Part shown: piece after piece, positions 30,571-38,785 of the stretch | Numbering within the stretch: position 1 is the stretch's first letter | Layout of the letters: the number at the start of each line of letters is the position of its first letter | DNA from: Cellulomonas avistercoris | Lineage (GTDB): Bacteria > Actinomycetota > Actinomycetes > Actinomycetales > Cellulomonadaceae | Assembly (NCBI RefSeq): GCF_014836445.1 | Contig: NZ_JACSQV010000014.1 | Span: 63,945 to 127,944 of the forward strand | Length of the DNA: 64,000 bases | Reading direction: 5' to 3' | The notes under the pieces: model-generated | Seen by the model: only the letters and a program-made list of their open reading frames with translations | The model's database searches: none | Told to the model about the DNA's origin: nothing | Program-made: the position numbers and the translations under genes

Positions 30571-31575
30571 ATGATCCGCACCCGAGGGCTGACGAAGGAC
30601 TTCGTCGTCGGCCGCACCCGGACCGTGCACGCCGTGCGCGGCATCGACCTCGACGTCGCCGCCGGCGAGCTCGTCGCGGTCCTCGGCCCCAACGGGGCCG
30701 GCAAGACCACCACGATGCGCATGCTCACGACGCTCGTGCGACCCACCGCCGGCACCGCGAGCGTCGCGGGAGCCGACGTGCTGGCCGACCCGGCCGCGGT
30801 CCGCCGCCGCATCGGGTACGTCGGGCAGGGCAACGGTGCCGGACGCTCCCAGCACGTCGTGGACGAGCTCGTCCTGCAGGCGCGCATCCACGGCATGGAC
30901 GCGCGCACCGCACGGCGCCGCGCCGACGAGCTGCTCGACGCGCTCGACCTGACCGACCTCGCGCACCGCAAGGTGCAGAGCCTGTCCGGCGGCCAGCGGC
31001 GGCGTGCCGACGTCGCGCTGGGGCTCGTCCACGGCCCCCGGCTGCTGTTCCTCGACGAGCCGTCGACGGGCCTGGACCCGCAGACCCGTGCCCACCTGTG
31101 GGAGCACGTGGGACGGCTGCGTGCCGAGCAGGACGTGACGATCGTGCTGACGACCCACTACCTCGAGGAGGCCGACTCCTTCGCCGAACGCGTCGTGGTC
31201 GTCGACCACGGGCGCGTCATCGCCGACGACACGGCGGACGCGCTCAAGCGCGACCTCGCCGGCGACCGGCTCGCGCTGACCGTCGCGACGACCGCGGACG
31301 CCCCCGCGCTCGCGCAGGTCGTGGGCCGGGCGGCGGGCGCGCGCGAGGTCGAGGTCGACGGCCCGCGCGTCACCGGGCGCGTCGCCGACGCCGCGAGCGC
31401 CGCGGCGCAGGTCGTGCGCGCCGCGGCCGCCGCCGGTGTCGACGTCACCGAGGTCCGGACGCAGCGCCCGACGCTCGACGACGTGTTCCTGGCCCTCACG
31501 GGTCGCAGCCTGCGGGAGACCGCCACCACCACCGAGGACCGGGCGGACGACCCCGCCGGGAAGGACGCAGCATGA
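30571..31575 (+). CDS. ABC-2 exporter ATP-binding protein (DrrA-like)
   Basis: A 334-aa ATPase: Walker A LGPNGAGKTTTMRML at about 37-51, signature LSGGQRRRADVALGL at about 137-151, Walker B LLFLDEPSTGLDP and switch LTTHYLEEAD, then the C-terminal DUF4162-type domain of daunorubicin-resistance ATPases. It powers export of a hydrophobic compound or drug with the permease encoded next, whose start overlaps this stop by ATGA. The divergent WYL regulator is the likely controller. Confidence 0.93.
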   Translation: MIRTRGLTKDFVVGRTRTVHAVRGIDLDVAAGELVAVLGPNGAGKTTTMRMLTTLVRPTAGTASVAGADVLADPAAVRRRIGYVGQGNGAGRSQHVVDELVLQARIHGMDARTARRRADELLDALDLTDLAHRKVQSLSGGQRRRADVALGLVHGPRLLFLDEPSTGLDPQTRAHLWEHVGRLRAEQDVTIVLTTHYLEEADSFAERVVVVDHGRVIADDTADALKRDLAGDRLALTVATTADAPALAQVVGRAAGAREVEVDGPRVTGRVADAASAAAQVVRAAAAAGVDVTEVRTQRPTLDDVFLALTGRSLRETATTTEDRADDPAGKDAA

Positions 31576-32390
31576 CCGCCACCACGCTCGACACCGGCAC
31601 GGCCGCACCGCCGACGCGCGAGAGGCGCCGCTCCTGGTGGACCGACGTGTGGCTCGTGCTCGCGCGCGAGCTGCGCCCGGTCGTCCGCGAGCCGTTCTCC
31701 CTCGTCTTCGGGCTGGTGCAGCCCCTGGTGTTCCTGGCCCTGTTCGGGCCGCTGCTCGTCGGCAGCGTGGGCGCCGGGCTGCCGGCGCCCGACGTGTGGC
31801 TGTGGTTCGTGCCCTCGGTCCTGGTCATGACGACCCTGTTCGGCACGTCCACCACCGGCTCCAACCTGCAGGACGAGATGATCGCGGGATCCCACGAGCG
31901 CATGCTCGTCTCGCCGCTGTCGCGCTCGTCCCAGATCGTCGGGCGGGCGCTCAAGGAGGTCGTGCCCCTCGTGGCCCAGGCGCTCCTGGTCGTGCTCGTC
32001 ATGCTGCCGTTCGGGCTGCGGCCCGACCCGGTCGGCGTCGCGCTGGGCCTCGCGCTGCTCGCGGTGCTCGGCGTCGGCCTCGGAGCGTTCAGCTACGCGC
32101 TCGCGCTCGCGGTCCGCTCGCAGCAGTGGGTGTTCTGGGCCGTCCAGCAGACGTTCCTGTTCCCGCTCATGATCCTCTCGGGCCTGCTGCTGCCCCTCGA
32201 GACCGGCCCGCGGTGGATGCAGGTCGCCTCGAGCGTCAACCCGCTGCGGTGGGTCGTCGACGCCGAGCGTGCCCTCTTCGCGGGGGACCTGGCCGCGTCG
32301 GCCGTGGCGTGGGGCTTCCTCGCCGCGGGCCTGACGGCCGTCGCCGGGCTCGTCGTGGGGGTGCGCGCGATCCTCGCGTCGACCGACTGA
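31572..32390 (+). CDS. ABC-2 type exporter permease (DrrB-like)
   Basis: A 272-aa membrane protein with six predicted spans and the ABC-2 pattern: REPFSLVFGLVQPLVFLALFG near the N-terminus, IAGSHERMLVSPLSRSSQIV as the coupling region, and LFPLMILSGLLLPLE near residue 200. The ATG at 31572 overlaps the ATPase stop. A 16-bp perfect hairpin follows ten bases after the stop. Confidence 0.92.
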   Translation: MTATTLDTGTAAPPTRERRRSWWTDVWLVLARELRPVVREPFSLVFGLVQPLVFLALFGPLLVGSVGAGLPAPDVWLWFVPSVLVMTTLFGTSTTGSNLQDEMIAGSHERMLVSPLSRSSQIVGRALKEVVPLVAQALLVVLVMLPFGLRPDPVGVALGLALLAVLGVGLGAFSYALALAVRSQQWVFWAVQQTFLFPLMILSGLLLPLETGPRWMQVASSVNPLRWVVDAERALFAGDLAASAVAWGFLAAGLTAVAGLVVGVRAILASTD

Positions 32391-32399
32391 CGGTGTCCG

Positions 32400-32441
32400 G
32401 TGCGCGAGCCCGTCCCCCCGCGGGTGGACGGGCTCGCGCAC
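32400..32441 (+). terminator. Terminator of the ABC exporter operon
   Basis: GTGCGCGAGCCCGTCC pairs perfectly with GGACGGGCTCGCGCAC around a ten-base loop, a 16-bp stem just after the permease stop codon. No U-tract. Confidence 0.8.
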
Positions 32442-32495
32442 GCGCGCGCCCGCCGGCCGATGCCCGCGCGCGCACCGCGTCGCGAGACTGCGGGC

Positions 32496-33149
32496 ATGGC
32501 GAGCACCGGCACCCTGCCCGAACGATCCACCACGCTGCGCGGGTACGGCCCCGCCGCCGCCCTGGCGCTCGCGGTCGCCGGCGGCACGGTGTCCGGCGCG
32601 ATCACGTCGTTCGCGCAAGGGCTCCCGTTCCCGTTCGCGGGCTTCGCGAACGCGGTGTCGCCGTGGCTCGTGGTGCCGTTCGTGGTGGGCGCGACCCCAC
32701 GGCGACGCCGGTGGGCGCTCGTGGTCGGGGTCGTGGCGTGCGCGGGGCAGGTGGCGGGCTACTACGCGACGGCGCACCTGCGCGGCTTCCCCGTCGGCAC
32801 CGGCGGGGTGCTCCTGTGGCTCGCGTGCGCACTGCCGGGCGGCCTGGCGGCGGGGGCGGCGGGCTGGTCGTGGTGGCGCTCGGTCGACGCGCCGGGACCG
32901 TCGCGGTGGGCGGCGCGCGAGCGCGGGCTCGGCGGCGCGGTCCTCGTGGCCGCGTGGCTCGCCGAGGCGCTCGTGACGTACACGGTCGTGCTGCGGTACA
33001 CCGGGCACGCGGTCGCGTTCGTCGCGGCGGGTGCCGTCACGTTCGTCCTGCTGGGGCGCCACGGGCGCCAGCACGGCGCGATCGCCCGGTGGCTGGTGCC
33101 CACCACCGCGCTCGCGTGCGCCGGCTTCGCGGTGCTCCACTCGCTGTAG
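32496..33149 (+). CDS. DUF6518-like membrane protein
   Basis: A 217-aa integral membrane protein with about six hydrophobic segments (first AAALALAVAGGTVSGAITSF, last WLVPTTALACAGFAVLH). I place it in the DUF6518 family of unknown function. The open frame starts upstream in the terminator; ATG 32496, six bases after a weak -10 GAGACT, is preferred. Confidence 0.75.
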   Translation: MASTGTLPERSTTLRGYGPAAALALAVAGGTVSGAITSFAQGLPFPFAGFANAVSPWLVVPFVVGATPRRRRWALVVGVVACAGQVAGYYATAHLRGFPVGTGGVLLWLACALPGGLAAGAAGWSWWRSVDAPGPSRWAARERGLGGAVLVAAWLAEALVTYTVVLRYTGHAVAFVAAGAVTFVLLGRHGRQHGAIARWLVPTTALACAGFAVLHSL

Positions 33150-33193
33150 CCGCCGCCCTGTCGCGTGTCGGTGGTCCGGTGCAGGATGGCGGC

Positions 33194-33712
33194 GTGACGA
33201 CGACGTACGCGGTGGTGCGCGCCCCCTTCGGGCCCGTGACCGTCGCCGTGGCCGACGGCGCGGTGACGGACGTCCGGTTCCCGCACCTCGACGGCTCCGC
33301 GGCGACCGACGGCCTGGGCGAGCCCGCCGCGCCGGCCGACGACCCGGTGCTGGCGGCCGCGGTGCAGCAGCTCACGGCGTACCTGGCCGGCGAGCTGCGC
33401 GACTTCGAGCTGCCGCTGCGCTACCGCGGCAGCCCGTTCCAGCAGCGCGTGTGGGAGGGCCTGCGCGCCGTCCCCTACGGGACCACGACGACGTACGGCG
33501 CGCTCGCGACCGCGCTCGGGCTCGACCCGCGGACGTCGGCCCGTGCGGTGGGCGCCGCGAACGGCGCCAACCGCCTGCCGATCGTCGTGCCGTGCCACCG
33601 CGTGATCGGCGCGGACGGCACGCTCACCGGCTTCTCGGGAGGCGTCGAGCGCAAGCGCGAGCTCCTGGCGCTGGAGGCGCGCGTCGCGTCGGGCGCGGGC
33701 ACGCTGTTCTGA
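33194..33712 (+). CDS. ogt: Methylated-DNA-protein cysteine methyltransferase
   Basis: A 172-aa suicide repair enzyme that removes O6-alkyl groups from guanine. The acceptor-cysteine block IVVPCHRVIG at about 133-142 and FQQRVWEGLRAVPYGTTTTY are diagnostic; FSGGVERKRELL follows. It has no fused Ada domain. GTG 33194, six bases after CAGGAT, is chosen; the open frame upstream lies antisense or in shadow. Confidence 0.94.
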   Translation: MTTTYAVVRAPFGPVTVAVADGAVTDVRFPHLDGSAATDGLGEPAAPADDPVLAAAVQQLTAYLAGELRDFELPLRYRGSPFQQRVWEGLRAVPYGTTTTYGALATALGLDPRTSARAVGAANGANRLPIVVPCHRVIGADGTLTGFSGGVERKRELLALEARVASGAGTLF

Positions 33713-33747
33713 GCGTCGAGTCCGACCGGCGACGGGGGAGGACCACG

Positions 33748-34281
33748 ATGACCGTGATGGTGGCGCTGCTGCGCGGCGTGAACGTCGGGGGCGCCACGCG
33801 GGTGCCGATGGCCGACCTGCGGCGCGTCGTCGTCGACGCCGGCTACGACGCGGTCCGCACGTACGTCAACAGCGGCAACGTCGTGCTGGCGGCCGACGGC
33901 ACGGACACCGAGGCCGTCGCCGCGACGCTGCGCGCGGCGTGCGCGGCCGCGTTCCCGGTGGCGCCCGACGTCGTGGTCCGCACCCGGGACGAGCTGCACG
34001 CCGTCCTCGCGGCGAACCCGTTCCTCGACCGCGACGAGGACCCGACGCACCACCACGTCGTCTTCCTGCCCGGCACGTCGCCCGCCCGGACCCCCGACGT
34101 CGAGGTCACCCCGCCCGAGGACCTCGCCGTCGCCGGGCGTGAGGTGTACCTGTACCTGCCGGGCGGCATCGGACGCAGCGTGCTGGCCGCACGCCTCGCT
34201 CGTCGCCCCGGTCCCGCGGGCACGGCACGCAACTGGCGCACCGTGACGACGCTCGCCCGGATGGCCGACGAGCCTGTCTGA
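33748..34281 (+). CDS. DUF1697 family protein
   Basis: A 177-aa DUF1697 protein: MVALLRGVNVGGATRVPMAD at the N-terminus, YVNSGNVVLAADG, and a C-terminal ARNWRTVTTLARMA. The function is unknown; the family is widespread in actinobacteria. A good ribosome site GGGGGAGG lies six bases before ATG 33748. It converges on the sigma-factor operon, with only six bases between stops. Confidence 0.9.
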   Translation: MTVMVALLRGVNVGGATRVPMADLRRVVVDAGYDAVRTYVNSGNVVLAADGTDTEAVAATLRAACAAAFPVAPDVVVRTRDELHAVLAANPFLDRDEDPTHHHVVFLPGTSPARTPDVEVTPPEDLAVAGREVYLYLPGGIGRSVLAARLARRPGPAGTARNWRTVTTLARMADEPV

Positions 34282-34287
34282 GCCCGC

Positions 34288-35085
34288 TCAGCCGTCGCCC
34301 CCGGGCGGACCGGACGGCGGCAGGGGCAGTGCCTGGCCCTGGGCGACCGCGACCGCGGCGCGGGCCTTCGCCTCGCTCACGTCGACGTCCCACAGGTCGG
34401 CCAGCGCGAGCGCGTCCTCCCACACGTAGCCCGCCGCCCACAGCCCCTCCAGCTGGGCGCCGGTCACGGCCGTCGTGCCCGTGCCGGGCGTCACGCCCTG
34501 GGGCGCCGCGCCGCCCGGAGCGGCGGTGCCGAGAGCCGCGGTGCCGGGCGCCATCGAGCCGGGCGCGACGGGCGGCGCCTGCCCGTCGAGCAGCATCTGC
34601 CCGGCGCGCGCCTTCGTCTCCGTCGTCCCGGTGCCCCACAGCTCCTCGAGCGCCGTGACGTCCTCGATCTCGTAGCCCGCACCCCACAGCGCCTCGTACT
34701 GCTCGCGCGTGTAGCCGTCCGGCATCGCCGACCAGTCGATGCCCACGGCCCGCACGACGCTCTCGACGGTCCGTGCCATGGGGGAGTACGGGTTCGCGGC
34801 CGCCGCGGCACCCGCACCGCCGATCGCGAGGCTCGACGTCACGACGCCCGCGGCGGCGATGCGTGCGCCACGTCCCGCCAGGAGGCGCGACGTGGACCGC
34901 TGCGACGTCGCCAGCCGCTGCTCGACGGCCGCCGCCACGGCGACGGCGTCGGGCGCGAGCGTCTCGCGCGAGCGCAGCGACGCCGCGATCCGCTCGGCCA
35001 GCAGGTCGCGCGGCGCGCACGTCGCAGGTGGTGTCCCGGCGTCGTCGCCGGGGGAGCCGGGCACGGCTCGCAGGTGCTCGTTCAT
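34288..35085 (-). CDS. Single-pass membrane protein with two W-AGY repeat modules, putative sigma regulator
   Basis: A 265-aa protein of no known family. Residues 1-74 are predicted cytoplasmic (DLLAERIAASLRSR, then VAAAVEQRLATSQRS), 75-97 are one membrane helix, and the rest lies outside. The outer part has two copies (about 127-172 and 208-255) of a ~45-residue module, W-x-A-G-Y-x4-D ... L-W ... E-T/A-K-A-R-A ... D/Q-G-Q, split by an Ala/Gly/Pro linker. The ATG shares one base with the sigma-factor stop (TGATG). Position after an ECF-type sigma gene and the topology suggest an anti-sigma or co-regulator, though it lacks the zinc anti-sigma H-x3-C-x2-C motif. Confidence 0.8.
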   Translation of the reverse strand: MNEHLRAVPGSPGDDAGTPPATCAPRDLLAERIAASLRSRETLAPDAVAVAAAVEQRLATSQRSTSRLLAGRGARIAAAGVVTSSLAIGGAGAAAAANPYSPMARTVESVVRAVGIDWSAMPDGYTREQYEALWGAGYEIEDVTALEELWGTGTTETKARAGQMLLDGQAPPVAPGSMAPGTAALGTAAPGGAAPQGVTPGTGTTAVTGAQLEGLWAAGYVWEDALALADLWDVDVSEAKARAAVAVAQGQALPLPPSGPPGGDG

Positions 35086-35681
35086 CAGGACTCCGTGGTG
35101 AGGTCGGCGACCCGCAGCGCGGCGAGCGCGCGCGAGGCGTGGGAGCGGACGGTCGCGGCGGACGTCCCCAGGACCTGGGCGATCTCCAGGTCGGCGAGGC
35201 CCTCGTAGTACCGCAGGACGAGGACGGTGCGCTGCCGCGGGGGCAGCTCGGACAGGCGACGCCACATCGCGTCGTCCTCGACCACGCGGTGGGCGTGGTC
35301 GCGCGCCGGGTCGGCGTGGGCGGCCAGCACGTCGTCGCTCGACGGGTGCACCGTTCTCACGTGCCACCGCCGGCGCCACGACAGGTGCTCGTTGGTGACC
35401 ATGCGGCGCAGGTACAGGTCGGGGCGCTCCATGAGGCCGATCCGCGTCCAGCGCACGTGGGCGCGCAGCAGGACCTCCTGCACGAGGTCGGCCGCGGTGT
35501 GCCCGTCACCGGTCAGCACGGTGGCGTACCGCAGCAGCCCGGGCAGGTGCGTGCGAACGACCTCGTCGAGGTGGTGCCCGGGCGAGCCGGTCCCCGCGGA
35601 TGTCGCGTCCACCAGCGCGCGCAGCGGCCGGACCGCCGGGATCGCGGCGCTGTCGGGGGACATCGGGGTCCACACGCTCAT
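35085..35681 (-). CDS. SigE-family (ECF-type) RNA polymerase sigma factor
   Basis: A 198-aa sigma factor with region 2 (TAADLVQEVLLRAHVRWTRI, then YLRRMVTNEHLSWRRR) at about 60-105 and region 4 (LPPRQRTVLVLRYYEGLADL, then TSAATVRSHASRALAALR) at about 145-190, the layout of the actinobacterial SigE family. ATG 35681 overlaps the amidoligase stop as ATGA; ATG at 35663 is an alternative. It is the third gene of the four-gene operon, and the only regulator in it, so it may activate its own operon. Confidence 0.92.
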   Translation of the reverse strand: MSVWTPMSPDSAAIPAVRPLRALVDATSAGTGSPGHHLDEVVRTHLPGLLRYATVLTGDGHTAADLVQEVLLRAHVRWTRIGLMERPDLYLRRMVTNEHLSWRRRWHVRTVHPSSDDVLAAHADPARDHAHRVVEDDAMWRRLSELPPRQRTVLVLRYYEGLADLEIAQVLGTSAATVRSHASRALAALRVADLTTES

Positions 35682-36823
35682 CGCGTCACCGCCCGGTGCG
35701 CACCCGCGAGCGCGTCGAGCGCCCCGGGGGCGTCGTGCGCGGCGGCCGCGTCCGGCCGTGGCACCGGGCGTGCGTCGAGGCAGCGCAGCAGCAGGCGCTC
35801 GACGAGGCCGGCACGGCGGACGACGTCGTGCCCGTCGATCGAGCCGGGCAGGACGCGCACCTCCACGGTGTCGCGCACGGGTCGCGCGGCGACCAGCTGC
35901 GTGAGGTTCACGTCGGCGTACTTGGTCAGGCCGACGGCGCGCGCGTCGCGCTGCAGCTGCGCCCAGGCCTCGGGCGTCGCGGCACGGTCCCGCTCGACGA
36001 GGTCGACGAGCGCGTCCGGCAGGGGCGCGAGCCGGCGGCAGGCCGGGTTGGTGCCCAGGGCCTCCCACAGAGGCTCGCGCCAGTGCGCGAAGAGGCGCAC
36101 GAGGTTGGCGAACGTCCCCGGCCGGCGGAACGGTGCCCCGTCGACGTGCACGTGCACCGCGGCCTCGTGGGGCACCGTGAACCCGAGGTCGCGGGCCGGG
36201 GCCAGCAGGTTCTCCAGCGCCCGGGCGTGCGCCCGCTCGAGCGGCGGCGTCACGACCTCGCAGGGGCGCTCGCGGCCCGGTGGCAGGGCCATCGCCACCG
36301 CGATGCTCGCGCCGGTCGCGTCGTTGACGCGCGCGGCGCCGGGGAACACGTCGAGCGTGGCACCGAACAGGTCGGCCACGGGCCGCAGCACGTCGGCGAG
36401 CGACGCGTGCGGGTCCACGTGCCGCTCGACGAGGCGCAGGAGACGCGGGTCGTCGCACAGCACCCGGTACCAGCCCCGGTGCCCGGGCAGGTCGCGCCTG
36501 CCGGGCACCGGGACGAGGTCCGCCTCGATGGTGATGTCGTCGACGAGGCGGGCGAGCGGCCGCCCGCGCCAGTCGACGACGTCGAAGGCGGGGGACAGGT
36601 GTCGGAAGACACCGACGCCCGGCACGGCCGACGGCTCGCTGTCGGTGTGGAAGGACCGCCGCACGGCGCCGCCGCTGCGGGCGGCGAGGACGTCGGCCAG
36701 CGCCTGCCGGTCGGAGCCCGCGGGTGCGAGCAGCTCGATCTCGACGCCGGTGCGCAGCGTCAGGCCGTCCGTCTCGATGGTCGTCTCCTCGCGGTGGCGG
36801 TGCCCCAGCATGCCGGACGTCAT
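35678..36823 (-). CDS. Amidoligase-family enzyme
   Basis: A 381-aa protein that I assign to the amidoligase (ATP-grasp-like COOH-NH2 ligase) family. Visible landmarks: GVEIELL at 26-32 with the Glu pair, CEVVTPPL at 188-195, HVHVDGAPF at 224-232, KYADVNL at 301-307 and TVEVRVLPGS at 319-328. These enzymes are proposed to join amino acids or peptides to carboxyl groups, often in cell-wall or peptide-tag pathways. No glutamine amidotransferase partner is present, as is often found elsewhere. It lies between the secreted repeat protein (four bases upstream) and the sigma factor (ATGA overlap). Confidence 0.85.
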   Translation of the reverse strand: MTSGMLGHRHREETTIETDGLTLRTGVEIELLAPAGSDRQALADVLAARSGGAVRRSFHTDSEPSAVPGVGVFRHLSPAFDVVDWRGRPLARLVDDITIEADLVPVPGRRDLPGHRGWYRVLCDDPRLLRLVERHVDPHASLADVLRPVADLFGATLDVFPGAARVNDATGASIAVAMALPPGRERPCEVVTPPLERAHARALENLLAPARDLGFTVPHEAAVHVHVDGAPFRRPGTFANLVRLFAHWREPLWEALGTNPACRRLAPLPDALVDLVERDRAATPEAWAQLQRDARAVGLTKYADVNLTQLVAARPVRDTVEVRVLPGSIDGHDVVRRAGLVERLLLRCLDARPVPRPDAAAAHDAPGALDALAGAHRAVTR

Positions 36824-36827
36824 CGGG

Positions 36828-37376
36828 TCAGGACCCCGTGGTGGCGGTACCGCTCGGCTCGACGGGCAGCGTCTGCCCGTCGACGAGCGCCTGCCCGGCC
36901 CGCGCCTTGGTCTCGGCGGTGTCGGTGCCCCACAGCGCGGCGAGCTGCTCGGCGTCCTCGTACGTGTACCCGGCGGACCAGAAGGCGTCGAGGGCCACGG
37001 ACTGCGGGTCGGCGCCCGCCTCGGGGTACGTGCCGGGCGTGATCGGCAGCGTCTGCCCGTCGGCGAGCAGCTGGCCCGCCTGCGACTTGGTCTCGACGAC
37101 GTCGAGGTTCCACAGCTCCGCGAGGTGCTGCACGTCGCCCGACGTGTAGCCGGCGTCCCAGAACGCCGTGTACTGCTCGGGCGTGTAGCCCTCGGGCATG
37201 CCCTCCCACTCGATGCCGACGCTCTGCAGGGCGCCGGACAGGGTGCGGGACACGGCAGAGCCGGGTGCGACGGCCATCGCACCTCCCGCGCAGGCCACGG
37301 AGAGGCCGGCGGCGACGGCCCCGACGGCGATGACCCGTCGGTGCCGGGCGGGGGTGCGGGCGGGAGTCGCGTTCAT
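36828..37376 (-). CDS. Secreted protein with two W-AGY repeat modules
   Basis: A 182-aa protein with an N-terminal signal peptide: basic RHRR at 11-14, hydrophobic 15-35, and AMA as a likely cleavage site. The mature part is two copies (about 65-111 and 124-172) of the same module as in the membrane protein at 34288, for example YTPEQYTAFWDAGYTSGDVQ and later ETKARAGQALVDGQTLP. Both proteins also share (V/L)...VGI(D/E)W..MP(D/E)GYT.EQY before their first module. It is the first gene of the operon and the likely partner or substrate of the amidoligase. No known family recognised. Confidence 0.82.
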   Translation of the reverse strand: MNATPARTPARHRRVIAVGAVAAGLSVACAGGAMAVAPGSAVSRTLSGALQSVGIEWEGMPEGYTPEQYTAFWDAGYTSGDVQHLAELWNLDVVETKSQAGQLLADGQTLPITPGTYPEAGADPQSVALDAFWSAGYTYEDAEQLAALWGTDTAETKARAGQALVDGQTLPVEPSGTATTGS

Positions 37377-37560
37377 GGTGTTCCTCCTGGTTCGGGTGAC
37401 TGCGTGCACCGTGGAAACGCGGCTCGCGCCGGGGATGTGGAGCCGTCGCCCGAACTCGTCCGGCCCCGGGGGCGCGCGGGTCGGGCGTCTGCGGATGCGC
37501 ACCGGGCGGACGGGTGCCACGGTGGCGACGACGAGCAACGAGCGACGGAACGGTGGACAG

Positions 37561-38757
37561 GTGCGGGCACTGACGTGGCAGGGACGCGAGCAGGTGCGGG
37601 TCGAGGACGTGGCGGACCCGCGGATCGAGGAACCGACGGACGCGGTGATCCGCGTGACGTCGACGGCCGTCTGCGGGTCCGACCTGCACCTGTACTCGGT
37701 GCTCGGTGCGTACCTCAAGCCCGGTGACGTGCTCGGCCACGAGGCGATGGGCGTCGTCGAGGAGGTCGGTCCGGAGGCGGGCACGCGTCTGCGGGTGGGG
37801 GACCGGGTCGTCGTCCCCTTCGGCATCGCCTGCGGCACGTGCCACATGTGCGCGCTCGGTCTGCAGAGCCAGTGCGAGACGACGCAGGTGCGCGGTGCGG
37901 GCAAGGGTGCCGCGCTGTTCGGCTACACCTCGCTCTACGGCAGCGTGCCGGGCGGGCAGGCGCAGTACCTGCGGGTGCCGCAGGCGCAGTACGGGCCCGT
38001 CGTGGTGCCGGACGACGGCCGGCCGGACGAGACGTACCTCTACCTGTCGGACGTGCTCCCCACCGCGTGGCAGGCGGTCGCGTACGCCGACGTGCCGCCC
38101 GGCGGCACGGTCGCCGTGGTCGGCCTGGGCCCCATCGGCCAGATGGCCGCACGCATCGCGCTGCACCGCGGCGCCGAGCGCGTCATCGGCATCGACATCG
38201 TCGCGGAGCGGCTGCTCATGGCGTCGCGGCACGGCGTCGACGTCATCGACGCCGCCCGGACCGACGACGTCGTCGCCGCGGTGCGCGACCGCACGCACGG
38301 CCGCGGTGCGGACGCGGTCGTCGAGGCCGTCGGCATGGAGGCCCACGGCTCGCCGCTCGCGGCCGCCGGGCAGCGGGCCGCGGCGTTCCTGCCGGACGCG
38401 CTCGCGCGGCCCGTCATCGAACGGGCCGCGGTGGACCGCATGGCGGCGCTGCACACGGCCATCGGCGTGGCGCGTCGCGGGGCGACCGTGTCCGTCGTCG
38501 GGGTGTACGGCGGCGCGCTGGACCCGATCCCGATGATGGACGTGTTCGACCGTCAGCTGACCCTGCGGTTCGGCCAGGCGAACGTGCGGCGCTGGTACGA
38601 CGACCTGCTGCCCCTGGTCACCGACCCGTCCGACCCGCTGGCCGTCGCCGACCTGCGGACGCACCGCGTGTCCCTGGAGCAGGCGCCGCAGGCGTACGAC
38701 GTGTTCCAGCGCAAGGCGGACGGCTGCATCAAGGTCGTCCTGGACCCCACGTCGTGA
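37561..38757 (+). CDS. Zinc-dependent alcohol dehydrogenase
   Basis: A 398-aa MDR-superfamily enzyme. Catalytic zinc site VCGSDLHLYS and GHEAMGVVEEVGP near the N-terminus, GIACGTCHMCALGLQSQC for the structural zinc at about 83-103, and the Rossmann motif VAVVGLGPIGQMAARIA at about 184-200. It resembles glutathione-independent formaldehyde dehydrogenase-type proteins with an insert of about 25 residues (PLAAAGQRAAAFLPDALARP). GTG 37561 gives the expected N-terminus; the upstream frame crosses the divergent promoter region. Confidence 0.9.
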   Translation: MRALTWQGREQVRVEDVADPRIEEPTDAVIRVTSTAVCGSDLHLYSVLGAYLKPGDVLGHEAMGVVEEVGPEAGTRLRVGDRVVVPFGIACGTCHMCALGLQSQCETTQVRGAGKGAALFGYTSLYGSVPGGQAQYLRVPQAQYGPVVVPDDGRPDETYLYLSDVLPTAWQAVAYADVPPGGTVAVVGLGPIGQMAARIALHRGAERVIGIDIVAERLLMASRHGVDVIDAARTDDVVAAVRDRTHGRGADAVVEAVGMEAHGSPLAAAGQRAAAFLPDALARPVIERAAVDRMAALHTAIGVARRGATVSVVGVYGGALDPIPMMDVFDRQLTLRFGQANVRRWYDDLLPLVTDPSDPLAVADLRTHRVSLEQAPQAYDVFQRKADGCIKVVLDPTS

Positions 38758-38785
38758 CCGGCGGGTCGCGTCCCCGGAGGTGCGC

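Noticed and set aside
35086..36458. Long minus-strand frame extending the sigma factor upstream
   Set aside because: The extension is an Arg/Ala-rich shadow of the amidoligase gene; the ATG at 35681 gives a normal sigma factor.
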